Positions 7,507-12,328 of a stretch of DNA of 12,328 bases are shown piece after piece. The notes under the pieces were generated by a model that worked only from the letters and a program-made list of their open reading frames with translations, was not told the origin of the DNA and did no database searches. This DNA comes from CAZVWW01 sp964631265 (lineage in GTDB: Bacteria > Thermotogota > Thermotogae > MWEM01), in contig CAZVWW010000069.1 of NCBI GenBank assembly GCA_964631265.1, positions 1-12,328 on the forward strand, read 5' to 3'. Within the stretch, counting starts at the first letter, position 1, and each line of letters opens with the position of its first letter. Made by a program: the position numbers and the translations under genes.

Positions 7507-8439
7507 TCAATCCCTGAGTTCCTTGCCGGTAATCTCAAGGAAGACATCGTTCAGGGTCGGCAACTCGGAGTAAATCTTGTTAAAATTGATATTGTTGGTC
7601 TTCAGATAGTCCAGTACATGCGCCAGATTATTCCTGCCCCTTTGTGAACGAACCACGAGCGTGTTCTCCGAATAATCCACAGACAGGACACCTTTTAGCG
7701 CTTTCAGGTCATCCTGGCCGTTTCCGTTGAAGTTGAAGACCTCCACGGAGATTTTTTCACCGAGGCTGATCATCGACTTCAGTTCGTTTTTTGTGCCAGA
7801 AGCGATGACCTTGCCTCTGTCCATGATGGCGATTCGAGTACAGATACTCTCGACTTCCTCCATGTAATGGGATGTGTAGAGTATCGTTGATCCCTGAGCG
7901 TTCAATTCCTTGATGCCCTCCAAAATCCTGTTACGACTCTGTGGGTCCACCGCCACCGTCGGCTCGTCCATGATAATCAGCTTCGGTTTATGTGCAATCC
8001 CGCAGGCGATATTCAACCGTCTTTTAAGCCCCCCGCTAAGCTTTTTGGGATAAAACTTTCTGTAATCCTCGAGTCCGGTGAACCGGATCGCTTCATCCAC
8101 ATAAGCGGAACGCTGACTTTTGTCTTTAACAAATAAGCCGCAGAAATAATCGATGTTCTCAAAGACTGTCAATTCTTCAAAGACGGCTACCTCCTGGGGA
8201 ACAACCCCGATATCTTGTTTGATGGCGTAAGCGTCAGGGGACATTTCTCTCCCCATGACATTGATAGTCCCTTTGCTGTATTTCAACAGAGCCAGGATGC
8301 AATTGATGGCTGTTGTTTTTCCGGAACCGTTGGGTCCCAGCAGGCCGAATATCTCTCCTTCCCTTATATCGAGACTCAAGTGGTCAAGGGCCACCAGATC
8401 ACCGTATCGTTTAACCAGATTCTTCACTGAAATCATCAT
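7507..8439 (-). CDS. ABC exporter ATP-binding protein (LnrL-like)
   Basis: 310 residues with all nucleotide-binding motifs: Walker A GPNGSGKTT (35-43), Q-loop around Gln82, signature LSGGLKRR (134-141), Walker B LIIMDEP (154-160), D-loop AVDP and H-loop His191. A C-terminal extension of about 90 residues after the core is typical of drug-exporter ATPases of the CcmA/DrrA/NatA group. The ATG has GGGAGGG upstream. It is the first gene of the operon and lies 14 bases before the chosen start of the first permease. It is read divergently from the histidine kinase/regulator pair; the 178-bp gap holds the shared operator. The gene set (ATPase, two ABC-2 permeases, NarL-type kinase, LuxR-type regulator) corresponds to the Bacillus linearmycin/polyene resistance system LnrJKLMN, but here the two halves are divergent. 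Confidence 0.9.
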   Translation of the reverse strand: MMISVKNLVKRYGDLVALDHLSLDIREGEIFGLLGPNGSGKTTAINCILALLKYSKGTINVMGREMSPDAYAIKQDIGVVPQEVAVFEELTVFENIDYFCGLFVKDKSQRSAYVDEAIRFTGLEDYRKFYPKKLSGGLKRRLNIACGIAHKPKLIIMDEPTVAVDPQSRNRILEGIKELNAQGSTILYTSHYMEEVESICTRIAIMDRGKVIASGTKNELKSMISLGEKISVEVFNFNGNGQDDLKALKGVLSVDYSENTLVVRSQRGRNNLAHVLDYLKTNNINFNKIYSELPTLNDVFLEITGKELRD

Positions 8440-8467
8440 ATTGATTCCCTCCCATTCTTTTGTTTAA

Positions 8468-8496
8468 AGTATAAGCGAAAACAGGTATAATTGTAA
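8468..8496 (-). promoter_or_regulatory. Promoter of the ABC exporter operon
   Basis: On the minus strand the -35 is TTACAA (8491-8496), the spacer is 17 bp and the -10 is TATACT (8468-8473). The predicted start is near 8461. The hexamers are the same as those of the hydrolase promoter at 1276-1304, and the operator dyad begins only two bases beyond the -35. Confidence 0.7.
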
Positions 8497-8497
8497 G

Positions 8498-8531
8498 TGA
8501 CAGGTGTCCACTCTTCATATGACATATGTCA
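8498..8531. promoter_or_regulatory. Double-dyad operator between exporter operon and two-component genes
   Basis: The dyads are TGACA-GG-TGTCC (8498-8509) and the perfect palindrome TGACATATGTCA (8520-8531), with centres 22 bp apart. Relative to the exporter promoter they fall at about -42.5 and -64.5. Relative to the divergent promoter at 8550-8578 they fall at about -59.5 and -81.5. One element could therefore serve both directions. The LuxR-type regulator encoded at 9685-10302 is the obvious candidate binder, giving autoregulation. A second copy lies at 1306-1339. Confidence 0.75.
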
Positions 8532-8549
8532 TGAAATAATGATTGGATT

Positions 8550-8578
8550 TTGGCATTGTACAAGAGGTGTGCTACTAT
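8550..8578 (+). promoter_or_regulatory. Promoter of the two-component system genes
   Basis: TTGGCA (8550-8555), a 17-bp spacer and TACTAT (8573-8578), the latter preceded by TGC as in an extended -10 element. The predicted start is around 8585, leaving a leader of about 33 bases with a GAGGAG site before the ATG at 8618. Confidence 0.55.
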
Positions 8579-8617
8579 CATTTTAAACAAACTGAAAGGA
8601 CCGGAAGAGGAGTAAGC

Positions 8618-9688
8618 ATGACAAAACTCATCGATAAAGCAGGAATACTGTCGGTTTGCCTCGTGATTTGCATCATCTTTTCAACTGCTGATTATTTAAT
8701 TGTTCCGATAATCCTGGTGACGATTATAAGCTCGCTCAACAGCTATTTCGAAGGAGCGGCCTGCAAGACCCTCGGCGTCCTCGCTTTTTCAGGGGTAGCC
8801 CTGTTTGTTCCGGAGATGATATACTTTATCCCGTTGATAGGTTATGACTGCTTTATGGAAAGACAGTTTCCTGCCATCTTCGTCATGCTCATCCCGTTGG
8901 CGGTCAATCTTCAGAAACTGCCGGTCAGTGTTATCATCATGCTCTTTCCATTACTGTTTGTTACCTATATCATCAAGTATCACACCGTACACCTGGCAAG
9001 TTTGAAAGAAGAATCAATAAAACTGCGCGATGATATGGTTGAGTTCTCGCGAAGCCTGGAGCATAAGAATAAAGAGCTTATGGAAAAACAGGATTATGAG
9101 GTCAATCTCGCAACCCTCAACGAAAGAAACCGCATCGCACGGGAAATCCACGATAGTGTCGGCCATGTCATGTCCAGCGCCATACTCCAGGTTGGGGCAT
9201 TGATGGCAACGGTAAAAGATAACGAGACGAAAACAAACCTCTCGGATCTGAAAGAAACACTAACCAGGGGAATGAACAGCATCAGAAAGAGTGTGCACGA
9301 TCTGCACGACGATTCTGTGAACCTTTATTACCAACTTGAAAAGCTCGCCCGCGACTTTTCTTTTTGTCCAATTTCCTTTGACTACGATATGAGCCAAAAC
9401 CGACCTCCGAAAGTGAAATACGCCATTATCGCCATTGTGCGAGAAGCCTTTTCAAATATCATCAAACACTCGGATGCAACACAAGTATCCTTAATCGTTC
9501 GCGAACATCCCGGCTTATACCAAGTCATCGTCTCAGACAACGGTTCGCAGCCTGAATATAATCTCGAGAACGGCATGGGGCTTAATAACATCAAAACAAG
9601 GGTGGAAAGCCTGGGAGGAATCGTCAATATTGATGATGCATCGGGCTTCAAGGTGTTTGTATCCATCCCGAAGGAAGTGAGAACATGA
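8618..9688 (+). CDS. Sensor histidine kinase, NarL/DesK class (LnrJ-like)
   Basis: 356 residues from the ATG at 8618, which has GAGGAG just upstream; the in-frame ATG at 8543 lies before the predicted promoter and is rejected. About four or five membrane segments (residues 10-120) have only very short external loops, so sensing is likely within or at the membrane. A coiled linker (about 128-165) leads to the HisKA_3 box REIHDSVGH with phospho-acceptor His178; Asp179 and His183 form the usual phosphatase motif. The ATPase domain shows the N-box with Asn280 (REAFSNIIKHS), DNG (307-309) and GMGL (319-322). Its stop overlaps the start of the regulator gene by four bases (ATGA). Kinases of this kind beside ABC-2 exporters typically respond to membrane-active antibiotics. 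Confidence 0.9.
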   Translation: MTKLIDKAGILSVCLVICIIFSTADYLIVPIILVTIISSLNSYFEGAACKTLGVLAFSGVALFVPEMIYFIPLIGYDCFMERQFPAIFVMLIPLAVNLQKLPVSVIIMLFPLLFVTYIIKYHTVHLASLKEESIKLRDDMVEFSRSLEHKNKELMEKQDYEVNLATLNERNRIAREIHDSVGHVMSSAILQVGALMATVKDNETKTNLSDLKETLTRGMNSIRKSVHDLHDDSVNLYYQLEKLARDFSFCPISFDYDMSQNRPPKVKYAIIAIVREAFSNIIKHSDATQVSLIVREHPGLYQVIVSDNGSQPEYNLENGMGLNNIKTRVESLGGIVNIDDASGFKVFVSIPKEVRT

Positions 9689-10302
9689 CCATCATGATTA
9701 TCGACGATGACAAGCTCGTCTGCTCTGCCCTGAAAAGGATTGTCGAGGCGGAGGGGATAACCGTTCAGGCAACGGGCCATTCCGGCGGGGAAGCCGTCAG
9801 ACTTTATCAACAGTTTCAACCTGACATCATCCTGATGGATATCCGTATGGACACGATGACGGGTCTGGAGGCCGGTGAAAAAATCCTTGAACAGGATCGA
9901 AATGCCAGAATCATCTTCCTGACGACCTTTAAAGATGACGAATACATCATCAAGGCATTGGGGATGGGCGCCAAAGGATACCTGCTCAAACAGGATTTCG
10001 AAAGCATCGTCCCAGCCCTTCATGCAGTGGCGATGGGCCAAAACATATTCGGTGACGAGATCGTTTCACGCATTCCGGAAATGATGACCAAAGAAAAAAC
10101 GGACAAAAGTAAATTCGACCTGTCAAAACGAGAGTTCGAAGTCATCTCGCTTGTCGCAGACGGGTTGAGCAACAAGGAAATCGCGGCTAAACTCTTTCTC
10201 AGTGAGGGAACCGTTAGAAATTACATCAGCGTTATCCTTGAAAAGCTTTTCCTCCGCGACAGAACCCAACTGGCCATCTTTTACTACAAGAATTTTTGTT
10301 GA
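9685..10302 (+). CDS. LuxR/NarL-type response regulator (LnrK-like)
   Basis: 205 residues. The receiver domain (1-120) has the acidic pocket Asp7-Asp8, phospho-acceptor Asp52 (ILMDIRM), Thr80 and Lys102 (GYLLK), all intact. The LuxR-type helix-turn-helix fills about 143-205: LSKREFEVISLVADGLSNKEIA, then LFLSEGTVRNYISVILEKL. The start overlaps the kinase stop (ATGA), so the pair is translationally coupled. Regulators of this family bind as phosphorylated dimers to short inverted repeats, often in tandem. The paired TGACA-N2-TGTCA dyads at 8498-8531 and 1306-1339 fit that mode. Expected targets are the divergent exporter operon, its own operon and the hydrolase gene at 400-1248. Function as a regulator is secure; the target assignment is inference. 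Confidence 0.92.
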   Translation: MTIMIIDDDKLVCSALKRIVEAEGITVQATGHSGGEAVRLYQQFQPDIILMDIRMDTMTGLEAGEKILEQDRNARIIFLTTFKDDEYIIKALGMGAKGYLLKQDFESIVPALHAVAMGQNIFGDEIVSRIPEMMTKEKTDKSKFDLSKREFEVISLVADGLSNKEIAAKLFLSEGTVRNYISVILEKLFLRDRTQLAIFYYKNFC

Positions 10303-10327
10303 CGGTTTTTCCGGAGGGACGGCCTTA

Positions 10328-10356
10328 GTAGAGACGGGTTTCAAACCCGTCTCTAC
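10328..10356. repeat. Perfect 14-bp palindromic repeat
   Basis: GTAGAGACGGGTTT and AAACCCGTCTCTAC flank a single C, giving a perfect 29-base hairpin on either strand. No T run follows on either strand, so it is not a simple terminator. Short GTAGAGACG...CGTCTCTAC palindromes occur dispersed in many bacterial genomes as REP/MITE-like units, which is the likely nature here. It lies in the 146-bp gap between the convergent regulator and membrane-protein genes. Confidence 0.7.
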
Positions 10357-10363
10357 AAGGGAT

Positions 10364-10406
10364 GCGGGAACGTTCTGGAAAAGGGTGTCTATTTTGATAT
10401 TCCCGC
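10364..10406. repeat. Spaced inverted repeat between the two palindromes
   Basis: GCGGGAA (10364-10370) and TTCCCGC (10400-10406) are perfect 7-bp arms around 29 bases. Together with the palindromes on either side, nearly the whole 10328-10431 interval can fold, suggesting a compound non-coding repeat unit rather than leftover coding sequence. Confidence 0.4.
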
Positions 10407-10410
10407 GTTT

Positions 10411-10438
10411 CAACAGGGACAGTCCCTGTTGTTGTTTT
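10411..10438 (+). terminator. Hairpin and T-rich tail, probable terminator after the regulator gene
   Basis: CAACAGGGAC and GTCCCTGTTG (10411-10420, 10422-10431) form a perfect stem around one base, in practice a 9-bp stem with a three-base loop, followed by TTGTTTT on the plus strand. It lies about 110 bases after the regulator stop. The T tract is interrupted, so efficiency is uncertain. Confidence 0.45.
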
Positions 10439-10448
10439 CATTATTAAT

Positions 10449-11231
10449 CTATCTGTCGATTCTCCCGTTCTCTTTTAATTGTTCAACCACTTTACGCCCT
10501 TCACGCTCATTTGGAACCGGGCTCACCACCGTGTATTCCCTGGGGCCTGTTCGATCATAAAAAGAATAGGTGATTGTGATCATCGGAAAAGGCTTCTCTT
10601 TGAATTCTGCGTGTTTGAATTTTGAAGTTGGAACATTCCAAATATGAAGCTGTTTATTCAACAGGATCCCATTCTTCATGATTAAGACTTCTGCTTCGCC
10701 TTTTTTATGATAACATTTGCTCAGGAACGGTGCTAAAAAAGCCAGGAAAGCATACATTAAAACCAGACCAACCATCGTTAAAAACATGGGCAGTTGTGCT
10801 TCGTCAATCACCAGAATGAAAACGGAAAAAATGATCACCGTTATCACACTTAAAAAGACAAACAACGCCTTTCGTTGTGCCTTTCTGTAATTGTATTCCC
10901 GATTCACAAATTCTTCCCACTTTTCTTTGTCAAAATGCCATCTGGCAAGGTACTCATTGTTTTCCAAAGCTTTTTCAATAGCCCGGCTTCTCTTATAAAA
11001 GATGATGGTGATGATAAGAAACATAATGGAAAGAAACAAGGATAATAGTGTTCCGGCTGGTTTTAAATCTATGTCTTCTATCCAAAAAATAAAAACAAAA
11101 AGAGCTATAATCATACAGATAGTGGCTATTAAAAATCCTTTAAATATCAGTCTCTGCCTGTTTTTAATCACACCATACACATCCTTTTTGTTTGTTTTCG
11201 CGTTGGTTATGTCAGGCGGTTCATTGAACAC
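10449..11231 (-). CDS. Membrane protein of unknown function, four predicted transmembrane segments
   Basis: 260 residues. I do not recognise a family. It has two hydrophobic pairs: about residues 31-51 with 59-78, and about 121-141 with 148-168. A charged, aromatic-rich cytoplasmic segment lies between them (EYLARWHFDKEKWEEFVNRE), and a soluble C-terminal domain of about 85 residues has alternating beta-like stretches (EVLIMKNGILLNKQLHIW, PMITITYSFYDRTG, REYTVVSPVP). The layout resembles small PH-like or DUF membrane proteins. The start is GTG at 11231 with no convincing ribosome site; no better in-frame start is visible, so the N-terminus is uncertain. It is convergent with the regulator gene and read away from the pseudogene at 11253-11479. 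Codon use looks ordinary, so I take it as a real gene. Confidence 0.7.
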   Translation of the reverse strand: MFNEPPDITNAKTNKKDVYGVIKNRQRLIFKGFLIATICMIIALFVFIFWIEDIDLKPAGTLLSLFLSIMFLIITIIFYKRSRAIEKALENNEYLARWHFDKEKWEEFVNREYNYRKAQRKALFVFLSVITVIIFSVFILVIDEAQLPMFLTMVGLVLMYAFLAFLAPFLSKCYHKKGEAEVLIMKNGILLNKQLHIWNVPTSKFKHAEFKEKPFPMITITYSFYDRTGPREYTVVSPVPNEREGRKVVEQLKENGRIDR

Positions 11232-11239
11232 TTTTTAGT

Positions 11240-11264
11240 TCTGTTCTGATAACTATAGAACAGA
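11240..11264. repeat. Inverted repeat at the junction of the pseudogene and the membrane-protein gene
   Basis: TCTGTTCT (11240-11247) and AGAACAGA (11257-11264) are perfect 8-bp arms around 9 bases. It spans the exact point where similarity to the pseudogene's family stops, so it may be a terminator remnant or a rearrangement scar. There is no T run. Confidence 0.4.
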
Positions 11265-11479
11265 GTGAACTCTAGAAATCTGCCACTCCCCTCTTTCAAT
11301 TTCCAAAGGCGTTCCAATGATACTCCAGTGATAGCATGATGCGTGAGCCATATGAAGCATGTTCATTTCTTCATCCTTTGTCCTTTTGGATTATCCAAAA
11401 GATCCCAGGTTCCGTTGAAAAGCTCGATCGCCATCTGTTTGTGAAACTTTCTCATCTCTCCCGAACCGTCATTTTTCAC
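11253..11479 (-). pseudogene. Frameshifted, C-terminally truncated remnant of a conserved small-protein gene
   Basis: On the minus strand a GTG at 11479 with GGGAGG five bases upstream opens a frame reading MRKFHKQMAIELFNGTWDLL after eight leading residues. It stops at TGA 11363-11365 after 38 residues. A second frame, from about 11375 to TAG 11253-11255, reads DEEMNMLHMAHASCYHWSII, then GTPLEIERGEWQISRVHSVL. The two pieces join naturally, since the family motif I recall is a short 'LFN.TWDLLD' helix followed by 'HAS..HW...GTPLE..RGEWQISRVYSVL' and then a longer helical tail. Here there is a one-base-class frameshift between about 11375 and 11400, and everything after SVL is missing. A TATAAT (11558-11563) upstream may be its old promoter. 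The family assignment is from memory of conserved hypothetical proteins; the frameshift itself is visible. Confidence 0.65.
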
Positions 11480-11490
11480 GGTTTCCTCCC

Positions 11491-11710
11491 TTTGTAGATA
11501 TCTAACTTTTCTTTGCACCGATTAGAACTTTGATTACCTGCTTTTGGCCCAAACAGAATTATACTATAAAAGCGTTCATAAAACACCTGCTTCAAGCAGA
11601 CGTTCATCAACCTTTTCAAAAACATCAACCCATTTTTATTTTGAGTAGTAATCTCTTTGGATAAGATTGACTATTATACCATCATAAGAAGAGATCGTTT
11701 GAAAAAAAGC
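11491..11710. other. AT-rich stretch without a gene
   Basis: No open frame with a ribosome site or recognisable product was found on either strand. The TATAAT on the minus strand at 11558-11563 lacks a good -35 partner. A second TATAAT lies on the minus strand near 11670. The base composition is more AT-rich than the neighbouring genes, and the stretch looks like decayed or intergenic DNA. Confidence 0.5.
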
Positions 11711-11817
11711 TTATTGTTTTATCAGGCAGGCAAGGATTTACAATTAAAGGATCGAACTTATATCTGTCCTGAATGCAGGAATGAATCTTAAAAAGCTGGA
11801 ACAGCATACCGTTTTAA
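11709..11817 (+). pseudogene. Possible relic of the C-terminal end of an IS200/IS605-type TnpB (OrfB) transposase
   Basis: The plus strand reads KDLQLKDRTYICPECRNES and a stop. This resembles the second half of the OrfB zinc ribbon, where a 'K.L.LSDR.Y.CP.CG' segment precedes 'DRD.NA..NL'. Immediately after, in another frame, lies MNLKKLEQHTVLS and a stop, which could be the tail following the NAxxNL motif with a small deletion between. The first CxxC pair of the ribbon and the catalytic domain are absent, as are recognisable IS ends. It is short and degenerate, so chance similarity is possible. Confidence 0.3.
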
Positions 11818-11841
11818 GCTAAATAAAAAGGATAGAATGTA

Positions 11842-11913
11842 CCGTGGGCTACACGGGAATTTTGGAGTTTATGGTTTTCAAATAAACTCCTCGGAATTTG
11901 TTTCTCAAATTCC
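11842..11913 (+). repeat. Three consecutive hairpins upstream of the EF-G-like gene
   Basis: Arms are CCGTG/CACGG (11842-11846, 11852-11856, loop 5), GGAGTTTAT/ATAAACTCC (11864-11872, 11882-11890, loop 9) and GGAATTTG/CAAATTCC (11893-11900, 11906-11913, loop 5). The last two are perfect 9-bp and 8-bp stems spaced two bases apart. No T run follows. They lie before, not after, the predicted promoter of the GTPase gene, so they may be the end of an element, a structured RNA, or a leader if transcription starts further upstream. Confidence 0.45.
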
Positions 11914-12023
11914 ATACGTCTGCGGAGTGTTATACAAACTTGAGTAGGAAACTTCCGAAAGAAAACAGGAAAAAACAGAAATTGTCTATATGTATACTTA
12001 TGTATATTTTTTTAGTAGCAGTA

Positions 12024-12032
12024 TGTTAAAAT
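12024..12032 (+). promoter_or_regulatory. Extended -10 promoter of the EF-G-like gene
   Basis: TG-T-TAAAAT (12024-12032) forms an extended -10 in a very AT-rich setting; no good -35 is present 17 bp upstream. Transcription would start near 12039, giving a leader of about 60 bases that contains the palindrome TGACGTCA (12045-12052) and two G-runs. Confidence 0.45.
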
Positions 12033-12101
12033 ACTCAAATGAAATGACGTCACGGGGGTGTAGTAACTTCAGGGGGGTTAGTTTTTTTATGGAGTTGATT
12101 C

Positions 12102-12328
12102 TTGTTGAAGAAAAAAACCATCGGATTGCTGGCACACGTTGATGCCGGCAAAACAACACTTTCAGAGCAACTGCTCTTTCATACCAGCAGCATCCGTAAA
12201 CGCGGACGCGTGGATCATCAAAATGCCTTTTTAGACGCTCACACCATCGAAAAAGACCGGGGTATCACGGTTTTTTCCGATCAGGCCGTGATGAGTTATA
12301 ACGATTCAGTTTATTATCTCATCGATAC
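12102..12328 (+). CDS. EF-G-like translational GTPase of the TetM/TetW ribosomal-protection family, N-terminus only
   Basis: The gene is cut by the right edge after about 75 residues. The start is TTG: either 12102 (seven bases after GGAG 12091-12094) or the next codon, 12105. The sequence carries the G1 loop AHVDAGKT and the RGIT switch-I motif of translational GTPases, and the Asp of the DTPG motif is the last residue seen. The stretch IRKRGRVDHQNAFLD followed by EKDRGITVFSDQAV is closer to the chromosomal EF-G-like paralogues found widely in Clostridia than to classical mobile Tet(M)/Tet(O). Tetracycline resistance should therefore not be assumed. These proteins bind the ribosome like EF-G; ribosomal-protection members remove tetracycline from it. 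An ATG at 12089 is out of frame and opens only a 17-residue reading frame. Confidence 0.85.
   Translation, partial: MLKKKTIGLLAHVDAGKTTLSEQLLFHTSSIRKRGRVDHQNAFLDAHTIEKDRGITVFSDQAVMSYNDSVYYLID

Noticed and set aside
8543..8617. N-terminal extension of the histidine kinase from an upstream ATG
   Set aside because: It would begin before the predicted promoter and lacks a ribosome site, whereas the ATG at 8618 has GAGGAG and starts directly before the first membrane segment.
10123..10447. Open frames running through the palindromic unit (with VETGFKPVST-like translations on both strands)
   Set aside because: They arise from the palindrome itself and from the antisense of the regulator gene, and have no ribosome site of their own.
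11576..11635. Minus-strand fragment KWVDVFEKVDERLLEAGVL ending in a stop, considered as the C-terminus of another broken gene
   Set aside because: Only 19 codons lie between stops, and I recognise no family. The look is protein-like but chance cannot be excluded.
11491..12100. tRNA or other stable RNA gene in the gene-free region
   Set aside because: No cloverleaf with matching acceptor and T-arm consensus was found on either strand. There is also no CRISPR-like repeat series in the window.
12089..12142. Seventeen-residue frame as a real leader peptide gene
   Set aside because: It has no well-spaced ribosome site and overlaps the GTPase coding start. It is kept only as a question in the findings.

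Overview
The window is 12.3 kb of bacterial DNA with moderate GC content. It has strong Shine-Dalgarno sites, several near-consensus sigma-70-type promoters and some TTG/GTG starts. The two-component system, the ABC-2 exporter and the EF-G-like GTPase at the right edge are typical of Firmicutes/Clostridia. However, the iron-type solute-binding protein has a plain signal peptide with no lipobox Cys, and two other exported proteins have loose '-F-S-C' lipoboxes. Those traits also fit diderms such as spirochaetes or Thermotogae. I do not assign a taxon.

Layout, left to right. 1-242 is the C-terminal end of a sulfatase-modifying-factor (FGE-fold) protein. 400-1248 (minus) is an exported Ntn hydrolase of the choloylglycine hydrolase/linear amide hydrolase type. 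1529-4223 (plus) is a solute-binding protein plus a fused two-domain permease of the ferric-ion/thiamine type, with no ATPase gene beside them. 4253-4993 (minus) is a lone family-3 solute-binding protein. 5185-8439 (minus) is an ATPase plus two ABC-2 permeases, closed by a terminator at 5094-5138. 8618-10302 (plus, divergent) is a NarL-type histidine kinase and a LuxR-type response regulator. 10303-10448 is rich in inverted repeats. 10449-11231 (minus) is an unknown membrane protein. 11232-12100 holds no intact gene: it carries a frameshifted pseudogene, a possible transposase relic and a row of hairpins. 12102 to the right edge is the start of an EF-G-like GTPase of the ribosomal-protection family.

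The central observation is a shared regulatory element. The exporter operon and the hydrolase gene, about 7 kb apart, carry the same upstream module: a promoter TTACAA-17-TATACT preceded by two TGACA-N2-TGTCA dyads whose centres are exactly 22 bp apart. The dyads are predicted at -42.5 and -64.5 in both cases. At the exporter locus the same pair also lies upstream of the two-component promoter. The ATPase, two permeases, kinase and regulator resemble the Bacillus LnrJKLMN (YfiJKLMN) lipid-antibiotic resistance set. The simplest reading is a small regulon in which the kinase/regulator pair senses an amphiphilic or N-acylated compound and switches on both its efflux pump and an exported amidase. 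The regulon link is inferred from sequence; the substrate is unknown.
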